A DNA stretch of 64,000 bases from Falsiruegeria litorea R37 (GCF_900172225.1 NZ_FWFO01000001.1:1922001-1986000), one strand, 5' to 3'. Numbered from the stretch's first letter, positions 1-8,857 are shown. The notes: generated by a model from the letters alone, not told the origin. Numbers and translations: made by a program.

Positions 1-1
1 G

Positions 2-583
2 TTTTCCAAGTTCGCCCGCATGCCCGAGCCTGACCGACGGGCCGAGGATCTGACCCAATTGGTGCGTGATGCGGTGTTGCTGCAGCAGACGGGTCAACCG
101 GATCTGCGCATTGAATCCGAGCTGCCAGAGCAGCCGATCATGGCGGATGTGGACGCGACGATGCTGTCGCAAGCGCTGACGAATCTGATCAAGAACGCAG
201 GCGAAGCGATTGAAACACTGAAAGAAAAGGGCTCTCCCGAAAACCTGGAGCCGCAAATTCATGTCAGCCTGAGCGAGGGGGATTCGGGGATCGTTATCAC
301 CATTGCTGACAACGGTATCGGCCTGCCCGAAGATCGGGCGCGGCTGTTTGAACCCTATGTAACCACCCGCGATGAGGGCACTGGCCTGGGCTTGCCCATC
401 GTCAAGAAGATCATCGAGGAACACGGTGGCAGCCTCACACTTGAGGACGCGCCGGTATTTGACGGACAGGACCATTTCGGCGCGATGGCCGTGATCCGTC
501 TGCTGCGGGACGACCCGCAGAGACCTAAAGCGCCAACTGAACAGGCGGCAAAAAAACTAGTGAAAGCAGGACAATATGAGTGA
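2..583 (+). CDS. ntrY: NtrY sensor histidine kinase, C-terminal part (5' end outside window)
   Basis: The reading frame is open from the first bases, so this is the 3' end of a longer gene. The visible 194 residues form the catalytic ATP-binding region of a histidine kinase: an N box (NLIKNAGEAI), a G1 box (DNGIGLP) and a G2 box (GTGLGLPIVKKII). The phospho-accepting His region and the membrane sensor domains lie upstream of the window. The stop overlaps the start of ntrX by 8 bp, which indicates translational coupling. NtrY/NtrX pairs in alphaproteobacteria control nitrogen and redox/respiratory genes. Identity rests on the kinase motifs and on the ntrX-trkA-hfq-hflX order that follows. Confidence 0.93.
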   Translation, partial: FSKFARMPEPDRRAEDLTQLVRDAVLLQQTGQPDLRIESELPEQPIMADVDATMLSQALTNLIKNAGEAIETLKEKGSPENLEPQIHVSLSEGDSGIVITIADNGIGLPEDRARLFEPYVTTRDEGTGLGLPIVKKIIEEHGGSLTLEDAPVFDGQDHFGAMAVIRLLRDDPQRPKAPTEQAAKKLVKAGQYE

Positions 584-1991
584 TATTCTGATCGTTGACG
601 ACGAACGCGATATTCGCGAACTGGTGTCCGACATCCTTGAGGATGAGGGGTTTTCAACTCGGCTGGCGGGCAATTCCGACGAATGCATGAGCGAGATCAA
701 TGCAGAACCTCCGGGTCTGTTGATCCTGGACATCTGGCTGAAAGACAGCCGGATGGACGGGATCGACATCCTCAAGGCGGTGAAACGGGACAATCCGGAC
801 GTGCCGGTGGTCATCATTTCCGGGCATGGCAACATTGAGATTGCGGTGGCCGCGATCAAGCAGGGTGCCTATGACTTCATCGAGAAACCGTTCAACATCG
901 ACCAACTGATGGTCGTCATTCGCCGCGCGATGGAGGCCTCGCGCCTGCGTCGCGAGAACAGCGCGCTCAAGCGGCGCGAAGTGACGAGCTCGGACATGAT
1001 CGGCAGTTCGGCGGCGTTCCGTACGATGGTTGGACAGCTTGACAAAGTCACCAAATCCAACGGACGCGTCATGCTCAAGGGGCCGGCCGGGTCGGGTAAG
1101 GAAATTGCCGCGCGCTATATCCACGCCCATTCCAACCGTGCCAACGCGCCCTTTGTGACAGTGAACTGCGCCGGGATCGAGCCCGAGCGCGTCGAAGAGG
1201 TGCTCTTTGGTCGTGAATCCACCGAGCGCGGTGTGGAGTCGGGCCTGCTGGAACAAGCGCATGGCGGCGTGGTCTATTTCGACGAAGTTGCGGATATGCC
1301 GCTTGGCACACAGTCGAAAATCTTGCGGGTGCTGGTCGATCAACAGTTCCAGCGCGTGGGGGGCAGCGACAAGGTGCGCGTGGATCTGCGGGTGATTTCG
1401 TCAACCAACAAGGATTTGGATTCGGAGATCCGGGCCGAACGGTTCCGCGAAGAACTCTATCATCGTTTGAATGTTGTCCCGATTGCCGTGCCGTCGCTGG
1501 AAGAACGGCGCGAGGACATTCCGGTTCTGGCAGATCACTTCATCGAGGTGTGCAACTCGACCCAGGGCTTGCCGCAGCGTGACCTCAGCGACGAAGCCGT
1601 GGCCCTGATGCAGACGATGCAATGGCCGGGCAATGTGCGCCAGCTCAAGAATCTTGTCGAGCGGGTGCTGATCCTAGGCGACAGCAGCGGGCCGATTGAG
1701 GCGCGCGAACTGCCAAGCGAAGAAGAAAAGCAAAGCGACGATGGCCGCGTCGTGCTGTCGGGGGCCTTGGCAACCCTGCCGCTGCGCGAGGCCCGCGAGG
1801 CCTTTGAACGTGAGTATCTGCTGACCCAAATCAACCGGTTCGGCGGCAATATCAGCCGTACCGCAAGCTTTGTCGGGATGGAGCGCAGCGCGTTGCACCG
1901 GAAGCTCAAGTCGTTGGGGGTTGTGACGTCCACAAAGGCTGGTGCCCGGGTGGCTCATGTAGATGACGAGGCAACCGAGGCCGCCGAATAA
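576..1991 (+). CDS. ntrX: NtrX response regulator, AAA+ type, lacking the GAFTGA loop
   Basis: 471 residues. The receiver domain covers about 1-120 with acidic DD at 8-9, predicted phospho-acceptor Asp52 and Lys104. An AAA+ domain follows at about 140-370 with Walker A GPAGSGKE (169-176) and Walker B VVYFDEVAD (232-240). A Fis-type helix-turn-helix ends the protein (about 430-460). Where classical sigma-54 activators carry GAFTGA, this protein reads FGRESTERGVESG, so the sigma-54 contact loop is missing. The start overlaps ntrY. It probably acts as the DNA-binding output of the NtrY relay. Without the loop it may work through the housekeeping sigma factor or as a repressor; that last point is inference. 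Confidence 0.95.
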   Translation: MSDILIVDDERDIRELVSDILEDEGFSTRLAGNSDECMSEINAEPPGLLILDIWLKDSRMDGIDILKAVKRDNPDVPVVIISGHGNIEIAVAAIKQGAYDFIEKPFNIDQLMVVIRRAMEASRLRRENSALKRREVTSSDMIGSSAAFRTMVGQLDKVTKSNGRVMLKGPAGSGKEIAARYIHAHSNRANAPFVTVNCAGIEPERVEEVLFGRESTERGVESGLLEQAHGGVVYFDEVADMPLGTQSKILRVLVDQQFQRVGGSDKVRVDLRVISSTNKDLDSEIRAERFREELYHRLNVVPIAVPSLEERREDIPVLADHFIEVCNSTQGLPQRDLSDEAVALMQTMQWPGNVRQLKNLVERVLILGDSSGPIEARELPSEEEKQSDDGRVVLSGALATLPLREAREAFEREYLLTQINRFGGNISRTASFVGMERSALHRKLKSLGVVTSTKAGARVAHVDDEATEAAE

Positions 1992-2003
1992 TCGGCGGTC
2001 TTA
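1981..2003 (+). terminator. Possible terminator overlapping the ntrX stop
   Basis: Perfect 7-bp stem CCGCCGA/TCGGCGG with loop ATAA, followed by TCTTAT. The loop and stem include the last ntrX codons and its TAA stop. The T-tract is weak, so efficiency is uncertain. Confidence 0.45.
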
Positions 2004-2489
2004 TCCTTGCTTGCTGGCGATCGTTGGCGTGATGATCTGGAACGATCCGTCTTCGAATTGGACGAAGCACGAGGCTGATGACAACGGCGGCAATTTCGTT
2101 GTGCGCTGCTGCGGCACTTGGGATTTCACGTTCTGCTTGCACGGTTCCAGAGTGACCGGTTGATATCCCCGGCGCGCCATGCACTGCGCTTCGACCTGAC
2201 CTCGCAGGCCGGCGTTCACATCTACTGTGTAAATGCGGCCGGGCTCCCAATAGCCCGGTGTTTGATAGCATTGTCCGGCCGAGTTGCAGATGGTCCGCCC
2301 CGGAAAGTAGATAGGCGGGCTTTGCCGAACCTGATTGGCCACGGGCGCATCCTTGAGCGCGGCAACCTGACAGTCGGTGGTGTCAGACTGCATTCGCGAT
2401 ACGGACGCCCCCTCGCGGTAATATATCGACAGGGAACTACAGGCCGCCAGCGGGACTGACAAAACAATCATTCGAAACAATGTCTTCAT
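2001..2489 (-). CDS. Small predicted lipoprotein, function unknown
   Basis: 162 residues from the ATG at 2489. This start was chosen because it opens directly onto a lipoprotein signal peptide (MKTLFRMIVLSVPLAACSS) with lipobox LAAC, so Cys18 would be lipidated; the longer upstream frame has no signal. The mature part contains several Cys residues (positions near DCQ, ICNSAGQC, QCMARRGY, PCKQ, SCFV) and PPIYFPG/TPGYWEPG segments. It converges on ntrX from the other strand. I do not recognise a named family. A periplasmic, membrane-anchored location is inferred from the signal. Confidence 0.75.
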   Translation of the reverse strand: MKTLFRMIVLSVPLAACSSLSIYYREGASVSRMQSDTTDCQVAALKDAPVANQVRQSPPIYFPGRTICNSAGQCYQTPGYWEPGRIYTVDVNAGLRGQVEAQCMARRGYQPVTLEPCKQNVKSQVPQQRTTKLPPLSSASCFVQFEDGSFQIITPTIASKQG

Positions 2490-2587
2490 GCCGCCATTCT
2501 GCCTCAAGTTGCGCGAAGTGACAATTGAATTGACCCTCAAGGGACCATCTGTCATTCAAAAACACCAGAGATCCAGAGGTCGGGGAC

Positions 2588-3964
2588 ATGAAGGTCATTA
2601 TTTGCGGTGCCGGTCAGGTGGGCTGGCAGATCGCGCGTCACCTGTCGGGCGAACTGAACGATGTGACGGTGGTGGACAACAACCCCGATCTGGTGCGGCG
2701 TGCCACAGATACGCTGGATGTCCAAGGGATCGCCGGATTTGCAAGCTATCCTGATGTGCTTGACCGGGCCGGGGCACGGGACGCGGACATGATCATCGCC
2801 GCGACCTATTCCGACGAGGTCAACATGGTCACGTGCCAGGTGGCCCATTCCGTTTTTGGTATTCAGCGCAAGATCGCGCGCCTGCGCTCGCAAAGCTATC
2901 TGACCGCGATCTATTCGGACCTGTATCGCCGCGATCACTTGCCCATCGATGTGGTGATCAGCCCCGAACGTGAGGTTGCCGCCGCCGCCATGCAGCGCCT
3001 GTCGGCGCCGGCTGCCTTTGACACGGAAACCTTCATGGACGGGCAGGCGCAATTGCTGGGGATCGTGATCCACGAGGATTGCCCGATCGTCAACACGCCT
3101 TTGCGGCAACTGACCGACCTGTTTTCGACCCTGCGCTCTATCGTTGTTGGCGTTCGGCGCGAGGGGACACTTTTTGCACCGGAACCCGGCGATCAGCTGT
3201 TCGTCGGCGATCAGTGTTATGTTTTTGCCCATGTCGAAGACGTGAGCCGCACCATGGATGTCTTTGGCAAAACTCAGAAGAAACAGGATCGGGTTGTCAT
3301 CGTAGGCGGGGGTAATGTTGGGCTCGAGGTCGCCAAGACGCTCGAAGATCAAGAAAAACGAATTCGCTCCAAGGTGATCGAACGGGATCGTCCCTCGGCC
3401 GAGCGGGCTGCCGAAGAACTGGAACGGACGATTGTCCTGAATGGCGACGGCTTGGATGCCGCCCTGTTGAAAGAAGCGGGGATCGAGCGGGCAGACGCCA
3501 TGTTGGCCGTGACCGACGACGACAAGACCAACATGCTGGCCGCTGTGCGCGCCAAAGCCGAAGGCTGTCCGCTGGCCATTGCGCTGATCAACGACCCCAC
3601 GCTAGTGCCCTTGATGAAGCCGATGGGAATTGACGCCTACATCAATCCGCGCGCCACCACCGTAAGCTCGATCCTGCGCCACATCCGCCATGGACGCGTG
3701 CGGCAGGTCTATTCCATTGGGGATGCCGAAGCCGAGGTGATCGAGGCCGAGGTGCTCTCAACCTCTCCGATGGCGGGGGCCCGGCTGCGCGACATCGATT
3801 TCCCCGAAGGTGTTCTTGTCGGCGCGGTGCGCAAAGGCGATGAAGTACTGCGCCCAACTGGCGGTCTACGCATTGATGAAGGCGATGTGGTTGCCATTTT
3901 TTCGATGACGGATGACGTGCCCGAGGTCGAGCGGCTCATGCAGGTCTCGATCGACTTTTTCTGA
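2588..3964 (+). CDS. trkA: Trk system potassium uptake regulatory subunit TrkA
   Basis: 458 residues, the usual length for TrkA. Two tandem RCK units are visible. Each has a Rossmann NAD-binding motif (CGAGQVGWQIA near residue 6 and VGGGNVGLEVA near residue 239) followed by a TrkA-C lobe. It forms the cytoplasmic gating ring of the TrkH potassium channel. The stop and the trkH start share one base (TGATG), so the two subunits are translationally coupled. An AGAGG ribosome site lies just before the ATG. The position between ntrX and hfq matches the conserved alphaproteobacterial order. Confidence 0.96.
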   Translation: MKVIICGAGQVGWQIARHLSGELNDVTVVDNNPDLVRRATDTLDVQGIAGFASYPDVLDRAGARDADMIIAATYSDEVNMVTCQVAHSVFGIQRKIARLRSQSYLTAIYSDLYRRDHLPIDVVISPEREVAAAAMQRLSAPAAFDTETFMDGQAQLLGIVIHEDCPIVNTPLRQLTDLFSTLRSIVVGVRREGTLFAPEPGDQLFVGDQCYVFAHVEDVSRTMDVFGKTQKKQDRVVIVGGGNVGLEVAKTLEDQEKRIRSKVIERDRPSAERAAEELERTIVLNGDGLDAALLKEAGIERADAMLAVTDDDKTNMLAAVRAKAEGCPLAIALINDPTLVPLMKPMGIDAYINPRATTVSSILRHIRHGRVRQVYSIGDAEAEVIEAEVLSTSPMAGARLRDIDFPEGVLVGAVRKGDEVLRPTGGLRIDEGDVVAIFSMTDDVPEVERLMQVSIDFF

Positions 3965-5502
3965 TGCAACGGGTTCAGCAAACACAGGTCGGATTGCTGC
4001 GGCGTTTGCCGCTGTTTTTGCTGATCTGGGGGTTTGTGTCTCTGTCGATGTGGGTGCCGGCCGGCTACGCGCTGTATCTTGACGATCATCCGGTGTCGCG
4101 GTCGTTCTTCTATTCTGGGATCTTGGGGCTTTTCGGCGTGTCGATGATCGCCATTGCCGTCAGCGGCCACACACCCAAACGGGGGGCCCTGGGGCAACTT
4201 CTGGTCTTGCTTGCGACCTTTGCGGTGTTGCCGGTGTTTCTGGCCATTCCATTTCATGACGCATTGCAGACAACCAGCTTTCTGAACGCCTATTTCGACA
4301 TGGTCAGTGCGATCACCACCACCGGCGCGGATATCTTCAACGATCCAAGCCGTTTGGCTGCGCCTTTGCACCTTTGGCGGGCGCAGGTGGGGTGGCTCGG
4401 CGGGCTCATGATGTGGATTGCGGCTTCGGCCATCCTCGCGCCACTCTCGCTGGGTGGGTTCGAGGTGACGGCGCGGGGGCAGCCGGGGCGTACGGTTCCG
4501 GGCTTCAACCAGGCCGAGTTGAGTGATCCCCGCGGCCGACTGATCCGGATCACGCGCACATTGGCGCCGATCTACGCCGGGCTGACCGCCGCTATGGCGA
4601 TCTTGTTGGTGGTTGCGGGCGAACAAGGCCTGACCGCGATTTGCCACGCCATGTCGGTGATGGCTACGTCCGGTATCTCTCCCGTTGGCGGAATTGACGG
4701 ATCGACTGCTGGCCTGACGGGGGAAGCGATCCTGTTTTTGTTCATGTTTTTTGCGCTGTCGCGGCTTACGTTTTCGGCAGATACCGCCAATCAGGGCTAT
4801 GCGCGCTTGGACAAAGATCCAGAATTTCGGATCGGGTTGATGATCGTCATCGGTGTGCCGATCCTGCTGTTCCTGCGCCATTGGCTGGCGGCTTATGACG
4901 TGGACATGCTGGGCGACCCTCTTTTGGCATTGCGCTCGCTTTGGGGGGGAATGTTCACGGTGCTTTCGTTCCTGACGACGACCGGATTTGAAAGTACCGA
5001 TTGGGAAGAGGCCCGCGCCTGGTCCGGGCTGGGTACACCTGGTTTGATCCTGATGGGCTTGGCCTTGATCGGAGGCGGGGTTGCGACCACGGCGGGCGGT
5101 GTAAAGCTGCTCAGGGTCTTTGCGCTCTACCTCAATGGTCTGCGCGAGATAGAGCGCCTTGTGCACCCTTCGTCTGTTAGTGGCGAAGGGATCGGCAATC
5201 GGCGCATTCAGAAAGATGGGGCGTTCATTGCCTGGATCTTTTTCATGCTTTTTGCCCTGTCTCTGGCCTCTGTTGCTGTTTTGCTGGCGGCCTTGGGGTC
5301 AAGTTTTGAAGAGGCGCTGGTGCTGAGCATCGCCGCATTGTCAACCACTGGCCCGCTGATCAACTTTGCCGCCGAAACACCCATCCGGATCGCCGAACTG
5401 GGTGGAGCGTCCAAAATTGTTCTGTGTTTCGCAATGGTTCTGGGGCGTTTGGAAACCCTGGCGATCATCGCCTTGCTGACACCGTCGCTTTGGCGAAATT
5501 AG
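3964..5502 (+). CDS. trkH: TrkH-family potassium transporter
   Basis: 512 residues, strongly hydrophobic throughout, with the multiple pore segments expected of TrkH/KtrB. Filter-like stretches TTTGADIF, TSGISPVG, TTTGFEST and STTGPLIN recur, one per M1-P-M2 repeat. It is the membrane pore partner of TrkA and is coupled to it by a one-base overlap. It imports K+ driven by the membrane potential, gated by nucleotide binding to TrkA. In many relatives trkH lies elsewhere and hfq follows trkA directly; here trkH sits between them. Confidence 0.95.
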   Translation: MQRVQQTQVGLLRRLPLFLLIWGFVSLSMWVPAGYALYLDDHPVSRSFFYSGILGLFGVSMIAIAVSGHTPKRGALGQLLVLLATFAVLPVFLAIPFHDALQTTSFLNAYFDMVSAITTTGADIFNDPSRLAAPLHLWRAQVGWLGGLMMWIAASAILAPLSLGGFEVTARGQPGRTVPGFNQAELSDPRGRLIRITRTLAPIYAGLTAAMAILLVVAGEQGLTAICHAMSVMATSGISPVGGIDGSTAGLTGEAILFLFMFFALSRLTFSADTANQGYARLDKDPEFRIGLMIVIGVPILLFLRHWLAAYDVDMLGDPLLALRSLWGGMFTVLSFLTTTGFESTDWEEARAWSGLGTPGLILMGLALIGGGVATTAGGVKLLRVFALYLNGLREIERLVHPSSVSGEGIGNRRIQKDGAFIAWIFFMLFALSLASVAVLLAALGSSFEEALVLSIAALSTTGPLINFAAETPIRIAELGGASKIVLCFAMVLGRLETLAIIALLTPSLWRN

Positions 5503-5636
5503 GTATTTTTGGTTAACGTTAGGTCAGTCAGGTGCTTTTTATGGCTGGAATCTCATTTCACCTCACTCCATACTCCCAGCGGAGGGACGTGCTGGTCCGC
5601 AGTACGTAGCAAGAACAAAGGCGAGAAATTAAGAAA

Positions 5637-5876
5637 ATGGCTTCGGACAGACAGAATCTTCAGGATGCGTTCCTGAATCATGTGCGGAAAACCAAGGTTC
5701 CGGTAACTATTTTTCTGATCAACGGCGTGAAATTGCAGGGTGTCATCACTTGGTTCGACAACTTTTGCGTGCTGCTGCGCCGCGACGGACAGTCGCAGCT
5801 GGTGTACAAGCATGCGATCTCGACGATCATGCCGGCCCAGCCGATCAGCCTGTATGAGGGCGAAGACGCCTCTTGA
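5637..5876 (+). CDS. hfq: RNA chaperone Hfq
   Basis: 79 residues with both Sm motifs. The hexameric ring surface residues are visible in [31 protein letters not shown] and the YKHAISTI Sm2 signature. It binds small RNAs and mRNAs and promotes their pairing and turnover. AAGGCGAGA provides the ribosome site. The 134-bp gap after trkH suggests its own promoter; I could see only a weak candidate (TTAACG, 17 bp, TTTTTA). hflX begins on the last base of the hfq stop, giving the conserved hfq-hflX pair. Confidence 0.98.
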   Translation: MASDRQNLQDAFLNHVRKTKVPVTIFLINGVKLQGVITWFDNFCVLLRRDGQSQLVYKHAISTIMPAQPISLYEGEDAS

Positions 5877-7153
5877 TGGAACATGACAGGGAGCTGACCC
5901 GTGCGTGGGTCCTGCATCCCGAGATAAAATCAGACGAAAACCGCCGCGTTCCCGAACCGGCGCTGGAAGAAGCCGTTTCTCTTGCCGCGGCCTTGCCCGA
6001 TCTTGATGTGATCGGGGCCGATATTGTGCGCCTTGCGAAACCGCAACCCGGTTACCTGTTTGGCTCGGGCAAGATCGAAGAGCTGGGGGCGCAGTTCAAG
6101 GCCAATGAGGTCGAACTGGTTCTGATCGACGGACCGGTGACGCCGGTGCAGCAGCGCAATCTGGAAAAGGCGTGGAAGGTCAAGATCCTCGACCGCACGG
6201 GGCTGATCCTCGAGATTTTCAGCGACCGTGCCCGCACCCGCGAAGGTGTGTTGCAGGTCGAGATGGCAGCGCTCAGCTATCAGCGGACACGGCTTGTGCG
6301 CGCCTGGACCCACCTGGAACGTCAACGGGGTGGATTGGGATTTGTCGGCGGACCCGGCGAAACCCAGATCGAGGCTGACCGCCGTGCCATCGACGATCAA
6401 CTGGTGCGTTTGCGGCGTCAGCTCGACAAGGTGGTCAAGACCCGCACCCTGCATCGCGCGGCGCGCGCCAAGGTGCCTTATCCGATTGTCGCCTTGGTGG
6501 GCTATACCAACGCGGGCAAGTCGACGCTGTTCAACCGCCTGACGGGGGCGGATGTGATGGCCAAGGACATGCTTTTTGCCACGTTGGACCCGACCATGCG
6601 CCGCGTTGTGCTGCCCGATGGGCCAGAGGTGATCCTGTCCGACACCGTGGGTTTCATTTCCAGCCTGCCGACCGAGTTGGTTGCGGCCTTTCGCGCCACG
6701 CTGGAAGAGGTGTTGGGTGCCAATCTGGTGGTGCATGTTCGCGACATCAGCCACGACGATACCGAAGCGCAAGCGCAGGATGTGGAGACCATTCTGGGCT
6801 CTTTGGGTGTGGATGATGAACGCCCCCGGATCGAGGTCTGGAACAAGCTCGATCAGCTGGAACCGGATGAGCGCGAAGCCGTGGTGGCGCGCGCCGAGCG
6901 CGAGGATGACATCTTTGCCATCTCGGCTTTGACCGGGCAGGGGCTGGACGAGCTGCTCGAGGCGATTGCCGTCAAACTGCAGGGCGCAAGGCATGTCACC
7001 GAGCTGGAGCTTGGCTTTGCGCAAGGCCGCCAACGCGCCTGGTTGTTCCAGCAGGACATTGTCCAGAATGAGGAACAGACCGAAGCGGGCTTCAAGGTGA
7101 CGGTGCTGTGGACCGACAAGCAAGAGGCCCAGTTCAATGCATTGGGGGCCTAG
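5876..7153 (+). CDS. hflX: GTPase HflX
   Basis: About 425 residues from the ATG at 5876, which shares a base with the hfq stop (TTGATGG); a TTG at 5873 is an alternative. The N-terminal HflX domain ends in the Gly-rich GFVGGPGETQIE linker. The G domain carries G1 GYTNAGKST, G3 DTVGF and G4 NKLD. HflX is a ribosome-associated GTPase that splits stalled 70S ribosomes, notably after heat or antibiotic stress. Coupling with hfq is conserved across proteobacteria. The stop codon lies inside a strong hairpin. Confidence 0.96.
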   Translation: MEHDRELTRAWVLHPEIKSDENRRVPEPALEEAVSLAAALPDLDVIGADIVRLAKPQPGYLFGSGKIEELGAQFKANEVELVLIDGPVTPVQQRNLEKAWKVKILDRTGLILEIFSDRARTREGVLQVEMAALSYQRTRLVRAWTHLERQRGGLGFVGGPGETQIEADRRAIDDQLVRLRRQLDKVVKTRTLHRAARAKVPYPIVALVGYTNAGKSTLFNRLTGADVMAKDMLFATLDPTMRRVVLPDGPEVILSDTVGFISSLPTELVAAFRATLEEVLGANLVVHVRDISHDDTEAQAQDVETILGSLGVDDERPRIEVWNKLDQLEPDEREAVVARAEREDDIFAISALTGQGLDELLEAIAVKLQGARHVTELELGFAQGRQRAWLFQQDIVQNEEQTEAGFKVTVLWTDKQEAQFNALGA

Positions 7154-7176
7154 GGTCAGGACCCTAGGCCGCGGGT
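7147..7176 (+). terminator. Hairpin terminator between convergent hflX and the flavoprotein gene
   Basis: Perfect 10-bp stem GGCCTAGGGT/ACCCTAGGCC with loop CAGG, overlapping the hflX stop TAG. It is followed by GCGGGTTTAA, so the T-tract is short. Since the stem is a palindrome between convergent genes it may stop both transcripts. Confidence 0.5.
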
Positions 7177-8169
7177 TTAAAGAATGGACCGCCCGTTGTT
7201 GAGGGCGGTCTCTGCATCCCGGTAAATTTCGTCGACAATCTCGGCTGCGCTCATGACCTGTCGTACCTGAGCAACCCCTTGACCAGACCAGAGCGACATG
7301 GCGTCTACATCTCCGGTGGTGCCGGTAATCGGCGTATAGCTTTGATAGCGCTCAACAGGGTCGCCGTTTGGTCGATGGCCGATGATTTGTCCCTCGTTTG
7401 GTCGTTGGCCCGGCTTAGGTGCTCCGGTCCTGTGCCATCCTTGGGAAGTTGCGTTTTTCAGCGCGCGGTGCGGGGCGTCGGGCCATGAGACATCGTAGAG
7501 CTCATAATACCATTCGGTCTGGTCTTCGGGCGCGTCAAGAATGCGCTGACGATAGGTGTCATGGATCGTGGCCTCGTAACTGGCGAGAAATCGCGTGCCG
7601 ACCCAGACGCCGGAGGCGCCCAGCATAAGAGCTGCAGCCATCGCGCGCCCGTCTGCGATCCCACCTGCTGCGATGACAGGAATGTTGACGGTATCCACCA
7701 CAGCCGGGATCAGGGCCATGGTCGAAACCTGTCCCCAAACATGGCCGCCGGCCTCCCAGCCTTGCGCAACAATCACGTCGGCGCCTGCTTGTTCGGCCGC
7801 TTGGGCCTCAGCCGCGTTTCCGACACTGTAGAGCACGTTCAATCCGGCAGATTTCGCCATGTCGATGGCTTCGCGCTCTATCCCCCAGAACAGCGAAACG
7901 GCATGGACCTTGTGGTCGATGCAGATCTGCAGTTGGTCCTTGTAGGGATTGGCGACGTTGATATTCACTGCAAAATTGCGATCGCTCAGCGATTGGGTGC
8001 GAGCCAGATCGGCCTCGAACGCCTCAATCGGTTTATGCCACAGCGGCAGAACACCATAGCCGCCTGCGTCACATACAGCAGCGACCATTTCAGGTCCCGC
8101 TGCCCCTGCCATAGGCGCTGAAAGGATGGGTTTGTCGATATTGAAGAGGGAACAGAGGTCTGAGGTCAT
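7177..8169 (-). CDS. Nitronate monooxygenase-like FMN protein
   Basis: 330 residues of the NAD(P)H-dependent flavin oxidoreductase / 2-nitropropane dioxygenase family, a TIM-barrel FMN fold. Visible signatures are an N-terminal PILSAPMAG, the flavin-phosphate region VIAAGGIADGRAMAAALMLGASGVWVGTRF, and a GWEAGGH segment. Members oxidise alkyl nitronates or act as enoyl reductases; the substrate here cannot be told. The ATG at 8169 opens directly on the conserved N-terminus. A 243-bp non-coding stretch with a structured repeat lies upstream, so it is probably transcribed alone. Confidence 0.85.
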   Translation of the reverse strand: MTSDLCSLFNIDKPILSAPMAGAAGPEMVAAVCDAGGYGVLPLWHKPIEAFEADLARTQSLSDRNFAVNINVANPYKDQLQICIDHKVHAVSLFWGIEREAIDMAKSAGLNVLYSVGNAAEAQAAEQAGADVIVAQGWEAGGHVWGQVSTMALIPAVVDTVNIPVIAAGGIADGRAMAAALMLGASGVWVGTRFLASYEATIHDTYRQRILDAPEDQTEWYYELYDVSWPDAPHRALKNATSQGWHRTGAPKPGQRPNEGQIIGHRPNGDPVERYQSYTPITGTTGDVDAMSLWSGQGVAQVRQVMSAAEIVDEIYRDAETALNNGRSIL

Positions 8170-8248
8170 ATCTTGTTAGGGGCCTTCGCTCGTGGAATGG
8201 GGGCGGTGATGTCGTCAAAGGGATCGGAGTTCGAGCGGCAGGCAAGCG

Positions 8249-8321
8249 CTCCCGCCCGTCGTCGATGTTTCTGGCGAAACACCTCCTCCCGTTGGGCCGG
8301 GCGCCGGGCGATGCCCGGCGC
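8249..8321 (+). repeat. Structured dispersed repeat, copy A
   Basis: The 8170-8412 gap between two minus-strand genes contains this element and I see nothing else in it. Order: CTCCCGCCCGTCG (8249-8261), a small hairpin GTTTC-TGGC-GAAAC (8267-8280), CCTCCCGTTGGGCCGGGC (8285-8302), then a perfect 9-bp hairpin GCGCCGGGC-GAT-GCCCGGCGC (8301-8321). The first three parts recur on the minus strand near 39.56 kb with a different hairpin sequence. Open frames across it look artefactual. It is probably a clade-specific intergenic repeat or REP-like element. Confidence 0.7.
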
Positions 8322-8412
8322 TACGCCCAGGACCGCTAGCGGAACCGACAAGTGTAAGGATTGCTCGGGCACGATATCTGCGCCTGAGCCCCGAAATCTC
8401 TCCCGGCGGTTG

Positions 8413-8808
8413 TCAGGCGCCGTCAATCTGGCGCTGATAGTCGTCGGCGTCGAACCAACCTCTGGAAGATTTGACCTTCATCTCCTCGTCCAGCTCCCAT
8501 TCTTCCCAACCGCCTGCCACCACATGGTTCTTGGTCTCGGCGTGGTGCCCTTCGAGTGTCCAAATGAACACCGCATGCGATCCGGCCTTGCGCATCAGAT
8601 CGCAGCGTACTTCGAGGTCGGGAAATTCGGCATAAAACCCGGCCGCCATTTCCGCAACCGCTGCGCGGCCCTTGATCACGTCGCCCCGGTTGATCGAAAT
8701 CTCGCCGTCTTCAGCATAAAAGGATGCCACGGCCTCAGGCTCGCCCGAGCTCCAGGCTATCGCATAGTCCCGCGCCAGTTGTTGCAGTATGTCTTGCGCA
8801 GTTGCCAT
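8413..8808 (-). CDS. NTF2-like (SnoaL/DUF4440-type) protein
   Basis: 131 residues with the cone-shaped NTF2 fold pattern: an N-terminal helix (ILQQLARDYAIAWSSGEPEAVASFYAEDGEI), a mid helix (GRAAVAEMAAGFYAEFPDLEVRC) and C-terminal strands (HAVFIWTLEGHHAET). Proteins of this size are polyketide cyclase-like, isomerase-like or ligand binders. The active residues cannot be assigned. A GGGAGAGAG ribosome site precedes the ATG at 8808. The gene lies 49 bp downstream of the penicillin-acylase gene, on the same strand, and may be co-transcribed with it. Confidence 0.75.
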   Translation of the reverse strand: MATAQDILQQLARDYAIAWSSGEPEAVASFYAEDGEISINRGDVIKGRAAVAEMAAGFYAEFPDLEVRCDLMRKAGSHAVFIWTLEGHHAETKNHVVAGGWEEWELDEEMKVKSSRGWFDADDYQRQIDGA

Positions 8809-8857
8809 GTGTCTCTCTCCCGTTTCAGGAAGCCTACGCGAAAGACGGGCTTTGCGT

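Noticed and set aside
8166-8426. An 86-codon open frame between the flavoprotein and NTF2-like genes
   Set aside because: It runs straight through the structured repeat and its hairpins, has no ribosome site, and reads like a translated GC-rich repeat.
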